Made by a program: the position numbers and the translations under genes
Notes under the pieces: generated by a model
The model's database searches: none
Told to the model about the DNA's origin: nothing
Seen by the model: the letters and a program-made list of their open reading frames with translations, nothing else
Shown here: positions 15,318 through 16,670 of the stretch, piece after piece
How the letters are laid out: every line of letters starts with the position of its first letter
Position numbering within the stretch: the first letter of the stretch is position 1
Source: S012-113 sp965368405
Lineage (GTDB): Bacteria; Bacteroidota; Bacteroidia; Cytophagales; Cyclobacteriaceae
Direction of reading: 5' to 3'
Length of the DNA: 16,670 nucleotides
Assembly (NCBI GenBank): GCA_965368405.1
Contig: CBDUMS010000081.1
Coordinates: forward strand, 1 to 16,670

Positions 15318-16445
15318 CTAGCGATTAAATATTTCTTTAAGTGCTCCTAAAAGCAGTTCAATATTTTGTTGGCTGGAGCTCTCTCCCATTAATCCTATTC
15401 GCCAAATTTTACCGGCAAATTCACCGAGCCCGGCGCCAATTTCTATATTATAGTTGTTTAATAACGTCGATCGTACATACTTGTCGTCTATTGAATCAGG
15501 TATAAGCACAGAGTTAAGCATCGGTAATCTGAATTCTTCTTCAACTAAAAACCTTAAGCCAAGTTCCTCCAGCCCATCTCGCAATAAAATATGATTATCA
15601 TAGTGTCGCTGCCAACGCCTCTCCAACCCTTCATTGAGCACAAGTCGATATGCTTCATAGAGGGCGAACATCGCAGAGACAGGTGCCGTATGGTGGTAGG
15701 CACGATTGGCCCCAGCCCAATAATTGCGAACCAGATTTAAATCTAAAAACCACGATTGCACCTTCGATGTACGATTTGCCAATACTTCCACCGCTTTTTC
15801 ACTAAAGGATACCGGAGAAAGGCCTGGAGGTGCACTGAGGCATTTCTGTGTACCCGAGTATATGGCATCAATTTGCCAATCGTCAACTCTTAGTTCGGTG
15901 CCGCAATACGATGTTACTGCATCAACTACAAATAAGGCGCCCGCGTCTTTAACCATTATGCCAATATCCTGTAAGGGCTGCAGTACACCTGTTGAGGTTT
16001 CGGCATGAACAATAGCTACCAATTTTGGTGAGCAATTTTCAAGCGCCACTTTCACATCAGCTGGGTTAATAGGACTCCCCCATGGTGCTTCTACTTTAAT
16101 AACATTTGCACCACAACGGTCAGCAATATCGGCAAGTCGTAAGCCAAAGGCGCCATGAATACAGATAACCGCATCATCGCCTGGCTCCAGGAGGTTAACC
16201 AGCGTAGTTTCCATACCTGCACTTCCCGGTGCCGACACTATAAAACTGAGTTCATTTTCGGTAAGAAAAGTGGCTTTTGTCATTGCCTTGATATTGTCCA
16301 TGAGCGAGACAAACTCAGGGTCCAGGTGACCTATTAGTGGTTTAGCCATTGCTTCCAGTACAGCTGGGTTGGCATCGCTCGGGCCAGGACCCATTAAAAC
16401 TCTTTTGCTAAGATTTAGCGGTGGGTAGGATTTTATAGAGCTCAT
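15318..16445 (-). CDS. AGXT-like alanine-glyoxylate / serine-pyruvate aminotransferase
   Basis: This 375-residue fold-type I PLP enzyme closely follows the eukaryotic AGT family. MGPGPSD (18-24) opens the active site, Asp175 in VVDAVTS contacts the PLP ring nitrogen, Lys201 in SGTQKCLSAPPG binds PLP, YHHT (250-253) is the conserved loop, and Arg349 in WRIGLMG is the likely substrate-carboxylate arginine. HAETSTGVLQP at 147-157 is nearly the same as in human AGT. The expected reaction is glyoxylate plus alanine (or serine) to glycine plus pyruvate (or hydroxypyruvate). Ureidoglycine-glyoxylate aminotransferase of purine breakdown is an alternative, but no purine gene is nearby. It is the first gene of an operon with the aldolase 6 bp downstream. 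The ATG at 16443-16445 fits the family's N-terminus. The human active-site tryptophan (GIWGQR) is Phe100 here. Confidence 0.9.
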   Translation of the reverse strand: MSSIKSYPPLNLSKRVLMGPGPSDANPAVLEAMAKPLIGHLDPEFVSLMDNIKAMTKATFLTENELSFIVSAPGSAGMETTLVNLLEPGDDAVICIHGAFGLRLADIADRCGANVIKVEAPWGSPINPADVKVALENCSPKLVAIVHAETSTGVLQPLQDIGIMVKDAGALFVVDAVTSYCGTELRVDDWQIDAIYSGTQKCLSAPPGLSPVSFSEKAVEVLANRTSKVQSWFLDLNLVRNYWAGANRAYHHTAPVSAMFALYEAYRLVLNEGLERRWQRHYDNHILLRDGLEELGLRFLVEEEFRLPMLNSVLIPDSIDDKYVRSTLLNNYNIEIGAGLGEFAGKIWRIGLMGESSSQQNIELLLGALKEIFNR

Positions 16446-16670
16446 TTAAGGTAGAATTCCATGTTTTTTACTGCTATATAAAGTTAGTCAGCAAATGAGA
16501 TAAAAACCGCTTGGATGTAGAGTATTTCTAGGTATTCTTTGAAAAGTATCGAGTGATTAAGAATATATCTTAACCTGTCAACTACAGTGATTTATTTGCA
16601 AGAAAAATAATGACTTGGGAGTACTACCAGAAAAGTGCATAAAGTACCGCTGTAAGAATACAGGTTACAA
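16446..16670 (-). promoter_or_regulatory. Upstream region of the aminotransferase-aldolase operon
   Basis: These 225 bp up to the window edge contain no credible gene on either strand. They must hold the promoter of the minus-strand aminotransferase operon unless it starts further away. An inverted repeat with arms TTAAGA (16557-16562) and TCTTAA (16568-16573) around ATATA is the only clear symmetric element, about 110 bp upstream of the start codon. No exact TAnnTTTG box was found on the minus strand. Confidence 0.35.

Noticed and set aside
1..16670. Defence island, mobile element, CRISPR or tRNA
   Set aside because: No transposase, integrase, regular repeat array, restriction or toxin-antitoxin pair, or tRNA-like cloverleaf was seen, and most genes have ordinary bacterial homologues.

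Overview
The window looks like chromosomal DNA from a member of the Bacteroidota, probably near the Cytophagales. The reasons are the moderately AT-rich base composition, translation starts preceded by A-rich tracts instead of clear Shine-Dalgarno sequences, and several proteins of a typically Bacteroidota type: a roughly 800-residue FtsX/MacB-like permease with no ATPase beside it, a secreted M28 peptidase, an S41 protease with a long C-terminal tail, and PPK2 kinases. This placement is inference from style; there is no rRNA or other marker. Fifteen protein genes fill most of the window. I see no tRNA, rRNA, insertion sequence, phage gene or CRISPR array.

Layout. Positions 9-2739 (+) carry a YheT-like alpha/beta hydrolase, an SRAP-domain (YedK/HMCES family) protein lacking two of the family's usual catalytic residues, and a FabH-type ketoacyl-ACP synthase III. 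The fabH end overlaps by 15 bp the convergent end of a two-gene operon (4496-2725, -) encoding two paralogous PPK2 polyphosphate kinases joined by a TAATG stop/start. Then come a small VOC-fold protein and an S41 processing protease (+). On the minus strand follow a LysR-type regulator and, downstream of it, a multi-pass membrane protein.

The LysR gene is divergent from an unrecognised 94-residue protein (8486-8770). Behind that small gene lies 271 bp without a recognised gene, holding nested inverted repeats and a strong intrinsic terminator (8919-8960). Next are the FtsX-like permease (+) and a convergent MFS transporter (-, GTG start). The MFS gene is divergent from a secreted M28 peptidase. 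Their shared 164-bp spacer carries a perfect 21-bp palindrome and a 10-bp direct repeat with 30-bp period. The window closes with a minus-strand operon of an AGXT-like alanine-glyoxylate aminotransferase and a DapA/HOGA-like class I aldolase, a pairing that fits glyoxylate or 4-hydroxy-2-oxoglutarate metabolism.

Most genes are ordinary housekeeping or accessory metabolism in alternating convergent and divergent pairs. The points most worth a second look are the altered SRAP active site, the small orphan gene with its structured downstream region, the palindromes in the divergent promoters, and the aldolase-aminotransferase pair. I found no convincing new multi-gene defence or mobile system.
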